From the NCBI GenBank assembly GCA_016213435.1, contig JACRAL010000142.1, forward strand, positions 1 through 33,449: a DNA stretch of 33,449 nucleotides, written 5' to 3'. The stretch is from Bacteroidota bacterium (GTDB lineage Bacteria; Bacteroidota; Bacteroidia; Palsa-948). Shown here one piece after another: positions 1 to 8,103 of this stretch; position 1 is the stretch's first letter, and the number at the start of each line of letters is the position of its first letter. A program made the position numbers and the translations under genes. The notes below the pieces were generated by a model that was not told the origin of the DNA, did not search any database, and saw nothing but the letters and a program-made list of their open reading frames with translations.

Positions 1-498
1 CGGTACTTTATAGGACAAACCAAATGATACAACAATAAATTTTTATTGTGTCGCTTATATATATGCTCACTCACACAACAAAGATACTAAACACTAACAG
101 CCACCCCGCAGCAGAGCTGCGAGGAATTCATTCGATTAAACAAGTAAGTCAGCTATTCCTTTACTACATGGAAATTTTTGACTGAACGAGGTCTGTTGGT
201 AGCTAATCTGCTTTCTAGATTCTGATGTATAAAAGCCGTGTAGATAGCATGCCTTCATCCGTTTTTCATACATCCCTAAATTTTTCCCTTAACAGAATTT
301 AACATTTTGCAATTTGCCTGTCAGGCATAAAATCGTACTTTCGAATCCTCTCTGATGCGAATCGCTGCTTCGGAAAGGAATTCATTATCTAAACATTTGA
401 AGAAAAAAATACTTTTTTTTTTTTTTGATTATTGTTAATCTTCTCTTGAAATAAGTAAACAAAATTCGATTTAAAATACCCAATCAAAAAATCATATC
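1..498. other. Gene-free region with palindromes and a poly-T run
   Basis: I see no convincing coding sequence. It contains an 8-bp-arm palindrome at 32-49 (ACAATAAA tt TTTATTGT), the REP-like hairpin at 104-124, two GGAATTCATT segments (about 122 and 377) that may mark degenerate repeat copies, and a run of 14 T at 413-426. The last 70 bases are AT-rich and should hold the promoter of the M16 gene, but I could not find a clear TAnnTTTG box. A gene running in from the left edge cannot be excluded. Confidence 0.5.
104..124. repeat. REP-like hairpin, left copy
   Basis: A 21-nt imperfect palindrome (CCCCGCAGC, AGA loop, GCTGCGAGG; one mismatched pair). The identical 21-mer occurs in the same orientation at 33320-33340. 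It sits in the gene-free leader before the M16 peptidase gene and looks like a dispersed palindromic element rather than a terminator, as no T-run follows it. Confidence 0.75.
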
Positions 499-3381
499 AT
501 GCGTACAACAAAAATTATTTCTGTCCTGATTCCACTTACTATCGGGGCATTTGCTTTTTCTTTCACAACAAAACAAAGTTCTGAAAAATCTGCAGCAGTT
601 CCCTCACAGGAAGGCGCCAAGATGATAGAGAAGGTTACCAAAAAACCAGGCGAGCTTATTATACCCTACGAAAAATGGCAGTTATCAAATGGCATGATCA
701 TCGTAATCCACGAAGATCATTCAGATCCGATTGTTTATACGGATGTTACTTATCATGTTGGTTCGAACAGAGAACAGGTTGGACGTTCGGGATTCGCGCA
801 TTTTTTCGAACACATGATGTTTCAGGGATCAGAGCATCTCGGAAAAGGAGAGCATTTCAAAATAGTTTCTGATGCAGGAGGAACATTAAATGGGTCAACA
901 AATTTTGATCGCACTAATTATTGGGAAATTGTTCCATCCAATTATCTTGAAAAAACATTTTGGCTTGAATCTGATCGTATGGGATTTTTGCTCGATTCAG
1001 TTACTGTCACAAAGTTCGAAAATCAACGCGAGACCGTAAAGAACGAACGTGGTCAAAATTATGATAACCGTCCTTATGGATTATCATTTGAAAAAACGCT
1101 CGAAGCGCTTTTTCCTTATGGACATCCTTATTCCTGGTCAACGATCGGTTACATAGAAGATTTGAATCGTGTAGATGTAGGAGATCTGAAACGATTTTTC
1201 CTACGCTGGTACGGACCGAACAACGCGGTTCTTACAGTGGCAGGCGATGTGAATCCTGCTGAAGTGGTGAAACTTGCAGAAAAATATTTTGGTTCTATTC
1301 CGCGAGGTCCGGAAGTTAAAAATATCGAGAAGAAAACTGCAGTACTGGATAAAGACAGATATATCTCATACGAAGACAATATCCGTTTCCCGATGCTTAT
1401 GGTTACTTTTCCTTCTGTTCCTTCTTATGATAAAGACGAAGCTCCTCTTGATGCGCTTGCTTCTATATTATCAGATGATAAAAATTCCATCTTTTATCAG
1501 AATTTTGTTAAAAAACAAGTAGCCTATGATGCAAACGTAAGTAATTTTTCCAGTGAAGTTGCAGGAATGTTTTTGGTATCTGTCCGCTCTATGCCTGATA
1601 AAACTTTGCCGCAGATGGATTCGCTTATACATGCCTCCTTGGCGGAATTTGAAAAACGCGGTGTAACAGAAGACGATCTAAAAAAGTACAAAGCAAATTA
1701 CGAATCAAGTACTATTAATTCTCTTAACAGCGTACGAGGAAAAGGAACGCAATTGGCTGCATATCAAACTTTCACCGGCAATGCTAACCAGATAAAAATA
1801 GACATGGAGCGCTACATGAAGATCACAAAAGAAGATGTGATGCGGGTATACAAACAGTACATAAAAAATAAATCTGCCGTTTATCTCAGCGTTGTTCCGA
1901 AGGGAAATCCAAACGCGGTGGACAAACCCAATAGTTTTGAAACGCCAAAACGCAATCCGGAAGATGGAAAAGAAAGTGCGGAATACAAAAATCTTTCTTA
2001 CAACAAAGCGAAAGACTCTTTTGACAGAAACAAAAGACCTGAAGCGGGATCAAATCCTGTGGTTAAGGTTCCTGATTTTTGGACAGAAAATTTTCCAAAC
2101 GGTTTGAAAACCATCGGGATGAAAAACGATGAAACTCCCACCGTGAACATTACTGTCTCTATGGAAATAGGACACCGCATGGATGCGCTTGGGAAAGCGG
2201 GACTCTCTTATCTTACTGCAAATCTGATGAATGAATCCACAAAAATGCATAGTGCAGAACAAATCAGCGATATGCTCAGCAGGCTCGGCAGTGCAGTATC
2301 CGTTAACACAGACGATGAAGAAATAACTATGAGTATTTCTTCTCTTACAAAAAATCTTGATGCCACACTGAAGATTGCAGATGAAATGCTTTTTCAGCCC
2401 AAGTTTGATAAAGAGGATTTCGACCGCCTGAAAGAAGAACAACTGCAAACCATCAATAACCAGTCAACTCAGCCGGTGGTGATAGCGAACAATGTTTACA
2501 AAAAAGTGCTTTATGGAAAAACCCATATCCTTTCCACTCCTGTTATCGGAACGAAAGAATCTGTGGCTACTCTCACGCTGGAGGATGTAACTAATTTTTA
2601 CGCAAAAAACTTTTCGCCTTCCATTGCCAAAGTGGTGGTAGCTGGAGATGTAACTAAAGAATCAGTTCTTCCAAAACTCGCTTTCTTAAAATCATGGCAG
2701 ACGAAGGAAGTGCAGAAAACTGAACAGCCGCCAATTCCGACAATTGAAAAAACAAAAATTTATTTTGTAAACAAAGACAACGCACCCCAGTCGGAGATCC
2801 GTATCGGCTACATCGCAATGCCCTATGACGCTACCGGAGAATATTACAAATCCATGTTAATGAACTATGTGCTGGGCGGTGCGTTTAACAGCCACATCAA
2901 CATGAATCTGCGTGAAACAAAGGGATGGACCTACGGTGTACGCTCCGGATTCTCAGGGAATAAATATGCAGGACCATTTACTGCCAGCGGAGGAATCAAA
3001 AGCAATGCCACTGACAGTTCTGTAGTTGAGTTTATGAAAGAGATAAAGAATTTTACTGCAATAGGAATCACGTCTGAGGAATTGCAATTTGTAAAAAATT
3101 CCATCGGTCAGCAGGATGCCCTCCGTTATGAAACCAACGGACAAAAAGCAGGTTTCGTAAAACGCATTCTTGAGTACAATCTTTCAAAGGATTTTGTAGA
3201 CAAACAGCAAGAAATTCTGAAAGCCATCACCAAACAGGATATTGATGAACTTGCAAAAAAACATCTGCCTTATAATAATATGGCAATTGTTATTGTAGGC
3301 AATAGGGCCAAAAATCTTGATCGCGTGAAAGCACTTGGCTACGAAGTGGTGGAATTGGATGCGGATGGGAATCAATTGTAA
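499..3381 (+). CDS. M16 family zinc metallopeptidase, two-module, exported
   Basis: A 960-residue insulinase/pitrilysin-type (M16) peptidase. An N-terminal hydrophobic stretch (residues about 4-22) looks like a signal peptide, so it should act in the periplasm or at the outer membrane. The inverted zinc motif HFFEH is at residues 101-105, with a glutamate-rich downstream segment (ENQRETVKNER) supplying the third ligand. The C-terminal half (from about residue 530) repeats the fold but has GLSYLTANLMNES where the zinc motif would be, as expected for the inactive second module of M16B proteins. Length matches two-module bacterial members. Its substrate cannot be told from sequence. It converges on tadA with a palindromic repeat between them. 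Little ambiguity about family. Confidence 0.93.
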   Translation: MRTTKIISVLIPLTIGAFAFSFTTKQSSEKSAAVPSQEGAKMIEKVTKKPGELIIPYEKWQLSNGMIIVIHEDHSDPIVYTDVTYHVGSNREQVGRSGFAHFFEHMMFQGSEHLGKGEHFKIVSDAGGTLNGSTNFDRTNYWEIVPSNYLEKTFWLESDRMGFLLDSVTVTKFENQRETVKNERGQNYDNRPYGLSFEKTLEALFPYGHPYSWSTIGYIEDLNRVDVGDLKRFFLRWYGPNNAVLTVAGDVNPAEVVKLAEKYFGSIPRGPEVKNIEKKTAVLDKDRYISYEDNIRFPMLMVTFPSVPSYDKDEAPLDALASILSDDKNSIFYQNFVKKQVAYDANVSNFSSEVAGMFLVSVRSMPDKTLPQMDSLIHASLAEFEKRGVTEDDLKKYKANYESSTINSLNSVRGKGTQLAAYQTFTGNANQIKIDMERYMKITKEDVMRVYKQYIKNKSAVYLSVVPKGNPNAVDKPNSFETPKRNPEDGKESAEYKNLSYNKAKDSFDRNKRPEAGSNPVVKVPDFWTENFPNGLKTIGMKNDETPTVNITVSMEIGHRMDALGKAGLSYLTANLMNESTKMHSAEQISDMLSRLGSAVSVNTDDEEITMSISSLTKNLDATLKIADEMLFQPKFDKEDFDRLKEEQLQTINNQSTQPVVIANNVYKKVLYGKTHILSTPVIGTKESVATLTLEDVTNFYAKNFSPSIAKVVVAGDVTKESVLPKLAFLKSWQTKEVQKTEQPPIPTIEKTKIYFVNKDNAPQSEIRIGYIAMPYDATGEYYKSMLMNYVLGGAFNSHINMNLRETKGWTYGVRSGFSGNKYAGPFTASGGIKSNATDSSVVEFMKEIKNFTAIGITSEELQFVKNSIGQQDALRYETNGQKAGFVKRILEYNLSKDFVDKQQEILKAITKQDIDELAKKHLPYNNMAIVIVGNRAKNLDRVKALGYEVVELDADGNQL

Positions 3382-3383
3382 AA

Positions 3384-3447
3384 CCCATCCCCCAACCCCT
3401 TCCCTTCGGACAACCGAAGGTTGGGAGCGAAGCTCGTTTAGGATGGG
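3384..3447. repeat. Palindromic element at the M16/tadA convergent junction
   Basis: CCCATCC (3384-3390) pairs with GGATGGG (3441-3447), and an inner CCTTCGGacaaCCGAAGG hairpin lies between. The right part reads, on the minus strand, CCATCCTAAACGAGC and encodes the last two residues and stop of TadA. The same sequence in the same frame ends the C5-epimerase gene at 31052-31060. It may also work as a bidirectional terminator, though no strong T-run follows. Confidence 0.75.
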
Positions 3448-3884
3448 CCTCTCTTCCTCCTAAAAAACTCTTTCATCAATTCGGAACATTCTTCTTTGAG
3501 AATGCCTGAAACTATTTTTGTTTTCGGATGAACTATTTTATCGTTTAGAACAGAATATCCCCTCTTTTCATCTTTCGCTCCGTAAACTATTTTTCCAAGT
3601 TGCGTCCAGAAACTTGCGCCTGCGCACATGGGGCAAGGTTCTATTGTAACGTACAATGTACACTCGTTCAGGTATTTTCCTCCAAGATAGGATGCTGCGG
3701 AAGTAAAAGCCTGCATCTCTGCATGCGCGGTGGAATCGGTGAGCCGTTCAGAAAGATTATGAGCCCGGGCAATTATTTTTCCATCGCACACTACCACAGC
3801 TCCTACAGGAACTTCATCCAGTTCAAATGCTTTGCGGGCTTCTTTGAGTGCCTCCTGCATGTAGTATTCATCATCTTTTTCCAT
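3438..3884 (-). CDS. tadA: tRNA-specific adenosine-34 deaminase TadA
   Basis: A 148-residue CDA-fold deaminase. The zinc motif HAE (His54, Glu56) and PCPMC (Cys84, Cys87) are intact, and the PVGAVVV strand that precedes the active site in TadA is present. TadA makes inosine at the wobble position of tRNA-Arg(ACG). Length is normal for the family. Free nucleoside or guanine deaminases share the fold, but the C-terminal helix and the MCAGA context favour TadA. The last residues (GPS) and stop come from a palindromic repeat. A TAATTTCG box 21 nt upstream of the start is a plausible promoter. It is divergent from aspS. Confidence 0.9.
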   Translation of the reverse strand: MEKDDEYYMQEALKEARKAFELDEVPVGAVVVCDGKIIARAHNLSERLTDSTAHAEMQAFTSAASYLGGKYLNECTLYVTIEPCPMCAGASFWTQLGKIVYGAKDEKRGYSVLNDKIVHPKTKIVSGILKEECSELMKEFFRRKRGPS

Positions 3885-3905
3885 GGTACGGATAACTAAT
3901 CATTG

Positions 3906-3913
3906 CGAAATTA
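3906..3913 (-). promoter_or_regulatory. Candidate -7 box for tadA (TAATTTCG)
   Basis: On the minus strand this reads TAATTTCG, one base from the Bacteroidota -7 consensus TAnnTTTG. It would give a leader of about 16 nt. I see no -33 TTTG, so the call rests on position and the -7 box alone. Confidence 0.4.
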
Positions 3914-3975
3914 CAAATTGTGGTGGTTGTTATTTTGAACGAAGCAAAGAATCTTTTCTGCTTTTACATTTTCCT

Positions 3976-3983
3976 TAACTTCG
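3976..3983 (+). promoter_or_regulatory. Candidate -7 box for aspS (TAACTTCG)
   Basis: TAACTTCG matches TAnnTTYG and would start transcription about 13 nt before the aspS ATG. The upstream 3931-3956 segment (TTGAACGAAGCAAAGAATC) resembles a dispersed Bacteroidota repeat and overlaps the spot where a -33 element would be. Confidence 0.4.
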
Positions 3984-4001
3984 CTTCTCAATTTTATATT
4001 T

Positions 4002-5846
4002 ATGTTACGTACACATACTTGCGGTGAGTTAAAAAAAGAAAATGAAGGGCAAATAGTATCCCTTTGCGGATGGGTTTCTACAACTCGTTTATTAGGTAAA
4101 TCTCTAGCATTTATTGACCTAAGGGATAGATATGGAATCACACAGATTAATTTTAATCTATTAGGGAAATTTTCAGAAAATGATAGTGCAGAAAAGAAAC
4201 AGTCAGGTTGGGAATCAAACTTGAATCTTATAAATAAATTAGGAAGAGAATTTGTAATTCAAGTTAAAGGGGAAGTTGTAGAGCGAAAAGCAAAAAATAA
4301 AAATATTCCAACGGGAGAAATTGAAGTCGAAATACATTCAGCAGATGCAATAACCATATTGAATGAATCCAAAACGCCACCTTTCACTATTGAAGATGAA
4401 TCCGATGGAGGCGATGAGCTGAGGATGAAATACCGTTACCTGGATCTTCGAAGAACTCCTATAAAAAATAATTTATTGCAGCGCCATAAAGTGGGTCAGG
4501 CAGTGCGCGAATATTTTGACAAGAATGGATTTGCAGATATAGAAACTCCTTTCCTCATCAAATCTACTCCTGAAGGAGCACGGGATTTTGTGGTGCCTTC
4601 ACGATTGAATCCCGGAGAATTTTATGCGCTTCCGCAGTCGCCACAAACCTTCAAGCAGTTGCTGATGGTTTCAGGCTTTGATCGTTATTATCAAGTTGTG
4701 AGATGTTTTCGTGATGAAGATCTGCGTGCAGACCGCCAGCCCGAATTCACTCAGATCGATTGCGAGATGAGCTTCGTGGAGCAGGAAGATGTTCTGCATA
4801 TGTTCGAAGGAATGGTGAAACACGTTTTCAAAAAAGTGCGCAATCTTGATCTGCCGAAGTTCCCAAGAATGACCTATGCCGATGCAATGAAATACTATGG
4901 CGTGGATAAACCGGATACAAGGTTTGAAATGAAGATTGTTGACCTCACCCCCAACCCCTCTCCCAAAGGAGAAGGGAGCGAAAACCTTGTGAGAGGTAAA
5001 GGCTTCAAAGTATATGACGATGCGGAGCTCATAGGAGGAATTTGCGCGAAGGATTGCGCTGAATACACACGCAAACAATTAGATGAACTTACAGAATGGG
5101 TAAAACGCCCACAGATCGGTGCCGGAGGATTGGGATATATCAAATACAATGCTGACGGAACACTAAAATCTTCTTTCGATAAATTTTTTGACGAAGCATC
5201 GCTGAAAAAAATTGCAGAGAAATTTTCTGCAACAACTGGAGACTTAATCTTAATTCTCGCAGGAGCTGAAACAAAAACCAGAAAAGCTTTGGGAGAACTT
5301 CGTTTGGAAATGGGAAATCGTTTGGGATTGCGCGACAAAAATAAATTTGAATGTCTGTGGGTTGTTGATTTTCCTTTGCTTGAATGGAACGAAGAAGAAC
5401 AGCGCTGGTTTGCAATGCATCATCCGTTCACTTCACCCAAGAAAGAAGATATGGACTGGATGTATAACGGATATACAGAAAAGAATTCTGCACATGCACC
5501 AAAAGCAAATGCTTATGATATTGTGATTAATGGAGTGGAAATAGGCGGAGGTTCTATCCGCATTCACAACAAAGAATTGCAGCAGCAAATGTTTAAAGTG
5601 CTTGGACTCACGAAAGAAGAAACAGAACAAAAATTCAGCTTCATCCTCAACGCTTTTGAATATGGCGCTCCACCGCATGGAGGAATTGCTTTTGGATTTG
5701 ACCGCCTATGCTCTATGGTGATCGCTAACGAAGATTATATCCGCGATTATATTGCCTTCCCGAAAAATAATTCAGGACGTGATGTGATGCTGGATTCTCC
5801 TTCACCGATTGATGAGAAACAGAAGAAGGAATTGGGATTGAAATAA
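4002..5846 (+). CDS. aspS: Aspartyl-tRNA synthetase with an in-frame repeat insertion
   Basis: A 614-residue class II synthetase that charges tRNA-Asp. In order: N-terminal OB anticodon-binding domain ([20 protein letters not shown]), class II motif 2 region ([35 protein letters not shown], shortened here), inserted GAD-type domain (about 285-420), and motif 3 ([10 protein letters not shown]) near the C-terminus. It is longer than the roughly 580-590 residues usual in the phylum. Part of the excess is residues about 315-332 ([12 protein letters not shown]), encoded by a C-rich palindromic repeat that interrupts the conserved ...L-VRGKGFKV segment. Another extra stretch lies in the N-domain (about 56-72). 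All class II motifs remain, so the enzyme should be active. Confidence 0.97.
   Translation: MLRTHTCGELKKENEGQIVSLCGWVSTTRLLGKSLAFIDLRDRYGITQINFNLLGKFSENDSAEKKQSGWESNLNLINKLGREFVIQVKGEVVERKAKNKNIPTGEIEVEIHSADAITILNESKTPPFTIEDESDGGDELRMKYRYLDLRRTPIKNNLLQRHKVGQAVREYFDKNGFADIETPFLIKSTPEGARDFVVPSRLNPGEFYALPQSPQTFKQLLMVSGFDRYYQVVRCFRDEDLRADRQPEFTQIDCEMSFVEQEDVLHMFEGMVKHVFKKVRNLDLPKFPRMTYADAMKYYGVDKPDTRFEMKIVDLTPNPSPKGEGSENLVRGKGFKVYDDAELIGGICAKDCAEYTRKQLDELTEWVKRPQIGAGGLGYIKYNADGTLKSSFDKFFDEASLKKIAEKFSATTGDLILILAGAETKTRKALGELRLEMGNRLGLRDKNKFECLWVVDFPLLEWNEEEQRWFAMHHPFTSPKKEDMDWMYNGYTEKNSAHAPKANAYDIVINGVEIGGGSIRIHNKELQQQMFKVLGLTKEETEQKFSFILNAFEYGAPPHGGIAFGFDRLCSMVIANEDYIRDYIAFPKNNSGRDVMLDSPSPIDEKQKKELGLK
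4943..4996 (+). repeat. C-rich palindromic element inside aspS, in frame
   Basis: The segment starts CCTCACCCCCAACCCC, contains CTCTCCcaaaGGAGAAGG, and ends GTGAGAGG, giving an imperfect hairpin. It is translated as [10 protein letters not shown]. The family also occurs in the E1 gene (8465-8529) and a 65-aa ORF (25293-25343) in the same reading frame, and between genes (for example 23872-23905 and 31129-31163). Confidence 0.75.
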
Positions 5847-5847
5847 T

Positions 5848-5998
5848 AACCCCGCCCATTCCCTCCCCATTAGGGAGGGAGAAAAAATATTGCGATAGAC
5901 AATATCTTTCGTAAATTCGTGTTCATATTTATTGTCTCTCCACTTCATGAAAAATGAATATAAAGTCCTCCCTGAAGGGGAGGATTTAGGTGGGGCTC
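5848..5998. repeat. About 150-bp composite repeat between aspS and glmS
   Basis: The left end (ACCCCGCCCATTCCCTCCCC) is an imperfect inverted copy of the right end (GGGGAGGATTTAGGTGGGGC). Each end carries its own hairpin: CCCTCCCcattaGGGAGGG at 5861-5879 and CCTCCCtgaaGGGGAGG at 5967-5983. The AT-rich middle has no gene I can support. The arrangement is that of a small non-autonomous (MITE-like) element or two REP copies in inverted orientation. Confidence 0.6.
5861..5887 (+). terminator. Possible aspS terminator hairpin
   Basis: A perfect 7-bp stem (CCCTCCC/GGGAGGG, 5-nt loop) starts 14 nt after the aspS stop. It is followed by A-rich rather than T-rich DNA on the plus strand, so intrinsic termination of aspS is uncertain. 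The hairpin may simply be part of the repeat. Confidence 0.3.
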
Positions 5999-6013
5999 CT
6001 AAATTGAAATCAC

Positions 6014-7852
6014 ATGTGCGGCATAGTAGCATACATCGGAAACAAAGAAGCGTATCCTATCCTTATTAAAGGACTTCATCGTCTTGAATACCGAGGATAT
6101 GACAGTGCAGGAGTTGCGATTCTCAACTCAAAGCTCAATGTTTATAAATGCAAGGGGAAAGTATCGGACCTCGAAAAATACATAGCCAAAAAAGACACGC
6201 AGGGGAATATCGGCATCGGGCATACACGCTGGGCAACTCATGGAGCGCCAAACGATGTCAATGCCCATCCTCATTTTTCTCAGACAAAAAATCTTGTCAT
6301 TATTCACAACGGCATTATTGAGAATTACGCTCCGCTGAAAAAGGAATTGAAGAAACGAGGACATAAATTCCATAGTGATACGGATACAGAAGTACTTATC
6401 CATCTTATTGAAGATATTTATGTAAACGAAAGTGTTGAACTTGCGGAAGCAGTGCGTCAGGCGCTTACAGAAGTAATTGGCGCCTATGCAATCGTTGTTC
6501 TCTCGAAAGATAATCCGGATGAACTCATTGCGGCAAAAAAATCAAGTCCGCTTGTCATTGGGATCGGTAAGGGAGAATATTTTGTAGCATCGGATGCAAC
6601 ACCAATCATTGAATACACAAAAGATGTTGTTTATCTCGAAGATGAACAAATTGCTGTCATTCCACGAAAAGGAAAACTCCAGATAAAAACGATCCGCAAT
6701 AAAGCAAAAACTCCTTACATACAAACACTTGAAATGAAATTGGAAGCGCTTGAAAAAGGCGGCTACCCTCATTTCATGCTCAAAGAAATTTACGAGCAGC
6801 CTCGTTCCATCCGCGACAGCATGCGCGGGCGGCTTGTTGCAAAAGAAGGAAAAGTAAATCTTGGCGGCATAAAAGAGTATGAGCAGAAAATAATAAACGC
6901 AAAACGAATTATCATTGTTGCCTGCGGAACATCCTGGCACGCGGGGCTGGTGGCTGAATATTTATTTGAAGACCTTGCGCGCATACCGGTGGAAGTGGAA
7001 TACGCTTCAGAATTCCGCTATAGAAACCCTATCATAGGAGAAGATGATGTGGTGATAGCAATTTCCCAATCAGGCGAAACAGCAGACACACTTGCTGCGA
7101 TTGAACTTGCTAAATCAAAAGGAGCAACCATCATTGGAATATGTAATGTGGTAGGTTCAACTATTCCGCGCACCACACACGCAGGTTCCTATACACACGC
7201 AGGACCTGAGATCGGAGTAGCATCCACAAAAGCATTCACAGCACAAATTACCGTTCTCACCTTGATGGCGCTTCGCATTGCAAAGAAGCGGGGCACTATT
7301 TCTGTATCAAGATATTTTGAACTGATCAACGAACTGGATCAAATTCCTGCCAAGATCGAAAAAGTTCTTAAAAAAAATGACGAGGTTAAAAAACTTGCCA
7401 AAGTTTTCAAAGATGTAAAAAACTTTCTCTACCTCGGAAGAGGATATACTTTCCCCGTTGCGCTGGAAGGAGCACTGAAGTTGAAAGAAATTTCCTACAT
7501 CCATGCAGAAGGGTATCCTGCCGCTGAAATGAAACACGGACCTATCGCGCTCATAGATGAAAATATGCCCGTGGTTGTCATTGCTACGAAAGGTGCCTGG
7601 TACGAAAAAGTAGCGAGCAATATTCAGGAAGTAAAAGCGCGTAAAGGAAAGATTATTGCTATCGTTACCGAGCGTGACAAATCTGTGAAGAATCATGCCG
7701 ATTATATGATTGAAATTCCAGAAACGGACGAGATTCTCGTTCCACTTATATCTGTTGTTCCGCTCCAGTTACTTGCTTACCACATTGCCGTAATGCGTGG
7801 ATGCAATGTTGACCAGCCTAGAAATCTGGCAAAGAGTGTTACCGTAGAATAA
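6014..7852 (+). CDS. glmS: Glutamine-fructose-6-phosphate aminotransferase (isomerizing)
   Basis: A 612-residue cytoplasmic enzyme making glucosamine-6-phosphate, the first step toward UDP-GlcNAc for peptidoglycan and LPS. The start is fixed by MCGIVAYIG, since Cys2 becomes the N-terminal nucleophile of the glutaminase domain (residues 1 to about 225). Two SIS sugar-isomerase domains follow (CGTSWHAG near 300; ALEGALKLKEISYIHAEG near 490), and the C-terminus LAKSVTVE is the canonical tail. Length is standard. The region just upstream is a repeat element, so its promoter is unclear. I saw no glmS ribozyme upstream, and none is expected in this phylum. Confidence 0.98.
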   Translation: MCGIVAYIGNKEAYPILIKGLHRLEYRGYDSAGVAILNSKLNVYKCKGKVSDLEKYIAKKDTQGNIGIGHTRWATHGAPNDVNAHPHFSQTKNLVIIHNGIIENYAPLKKELKKRGHKFHSDTDTEVLIHLIEDIYVNESVELAEAVRQALTEVIGAYAIVVLSKDNPDELIAAKKSSPLVIGIGKGEYFVASDATPIIEYTKDVVYLEDEQIAVIPRKGKLQIKTIRNKAKTPYIQTLEMKLEALEKGGYPHFMLKEIYEQPRSIRDSMRGRLVAKEGKVNLGGIKEYEQKIINAKRIIIVACGTSWHAGLVAEYLFEDLARIPVEVEYASEFRYRNPIIGEDDVVIAISQSGETADTLAAIELAKSKGATIIGICNVVGSTIPRTTHAGSYTHAGPEIGVASTKAFTAQITVLTLMALRIAKKRGTISVSRYFELINELDQIPAKIEKVLKKNDEVKKLAKVFKDVKNFLYLGRGYTFPVALEGALKLKEISYIHAEGYPAAEMKHGPIALIDENMPVVVIATKGAWYEKVASNIQEVKARKGKIIAIVTERDKSVKNHADYMIEIPETDEILVPLISVVPLQLLAYHIAVMRGCNVDQPRNLAKSVTVE

Positions 7853-7948
7853 TTATTTTTCTTTGCCAAGAAAATCAAACGTTCTGCAGATTTACTGTTA
7901 GGAAAAATGTATTTCCAAATCTATTCCGTTGTCAATGATTATTGATTT

Positions 7949-8086
7949 CTATCTGCTAAGTTTTATAGTGTAGTAACTTAACGGAAATCCTGGACCTAAA
8001 GTATCTAATCCGTTAGAGAAAACTAGATCGTTTACTTTAGCATAGGAACTTGGGTTACCTGAAAAAACGAAAAAAATTCTCCTCAC
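7949..8086 (-). CDS. Possible 45-aa ORF or gene remnant downstream of E1
   Basis: A GTG-started ORF (MRRIFFVFSGNPSSYAKV...) just downstream of the E1 gene on the same strand. It has a low-GC third-position pattern like its neighbours and ends ...YYTIKLSR. I do not recognise it. The 7853-8103 gap holds nothing else I can support. It could be the decayed C-terminal end of a longer protein, or chance. Confidence 0.22.
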   Translation of the reverse strand: MRRIFFVFSGNPSSYAKVNDLVFSNGLDTLGPGFPLSYYTIKLSR

Positions 8087-8103
8087 TTTATTAAGTAGAA
8101 AAT

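Noticed and set aside
4671-5338. Minus-strand ORFs of 135 and 147 aa within aspS
   Set aside because: Shadows of a well-supported essential gene, with no independent family features.
5802-6032. Minus-strand 76-aa ORF across the aspS-glmS gap
   Set aside because: It overlaps both genes' ends and is encoded mainly by the palindromic repeat.
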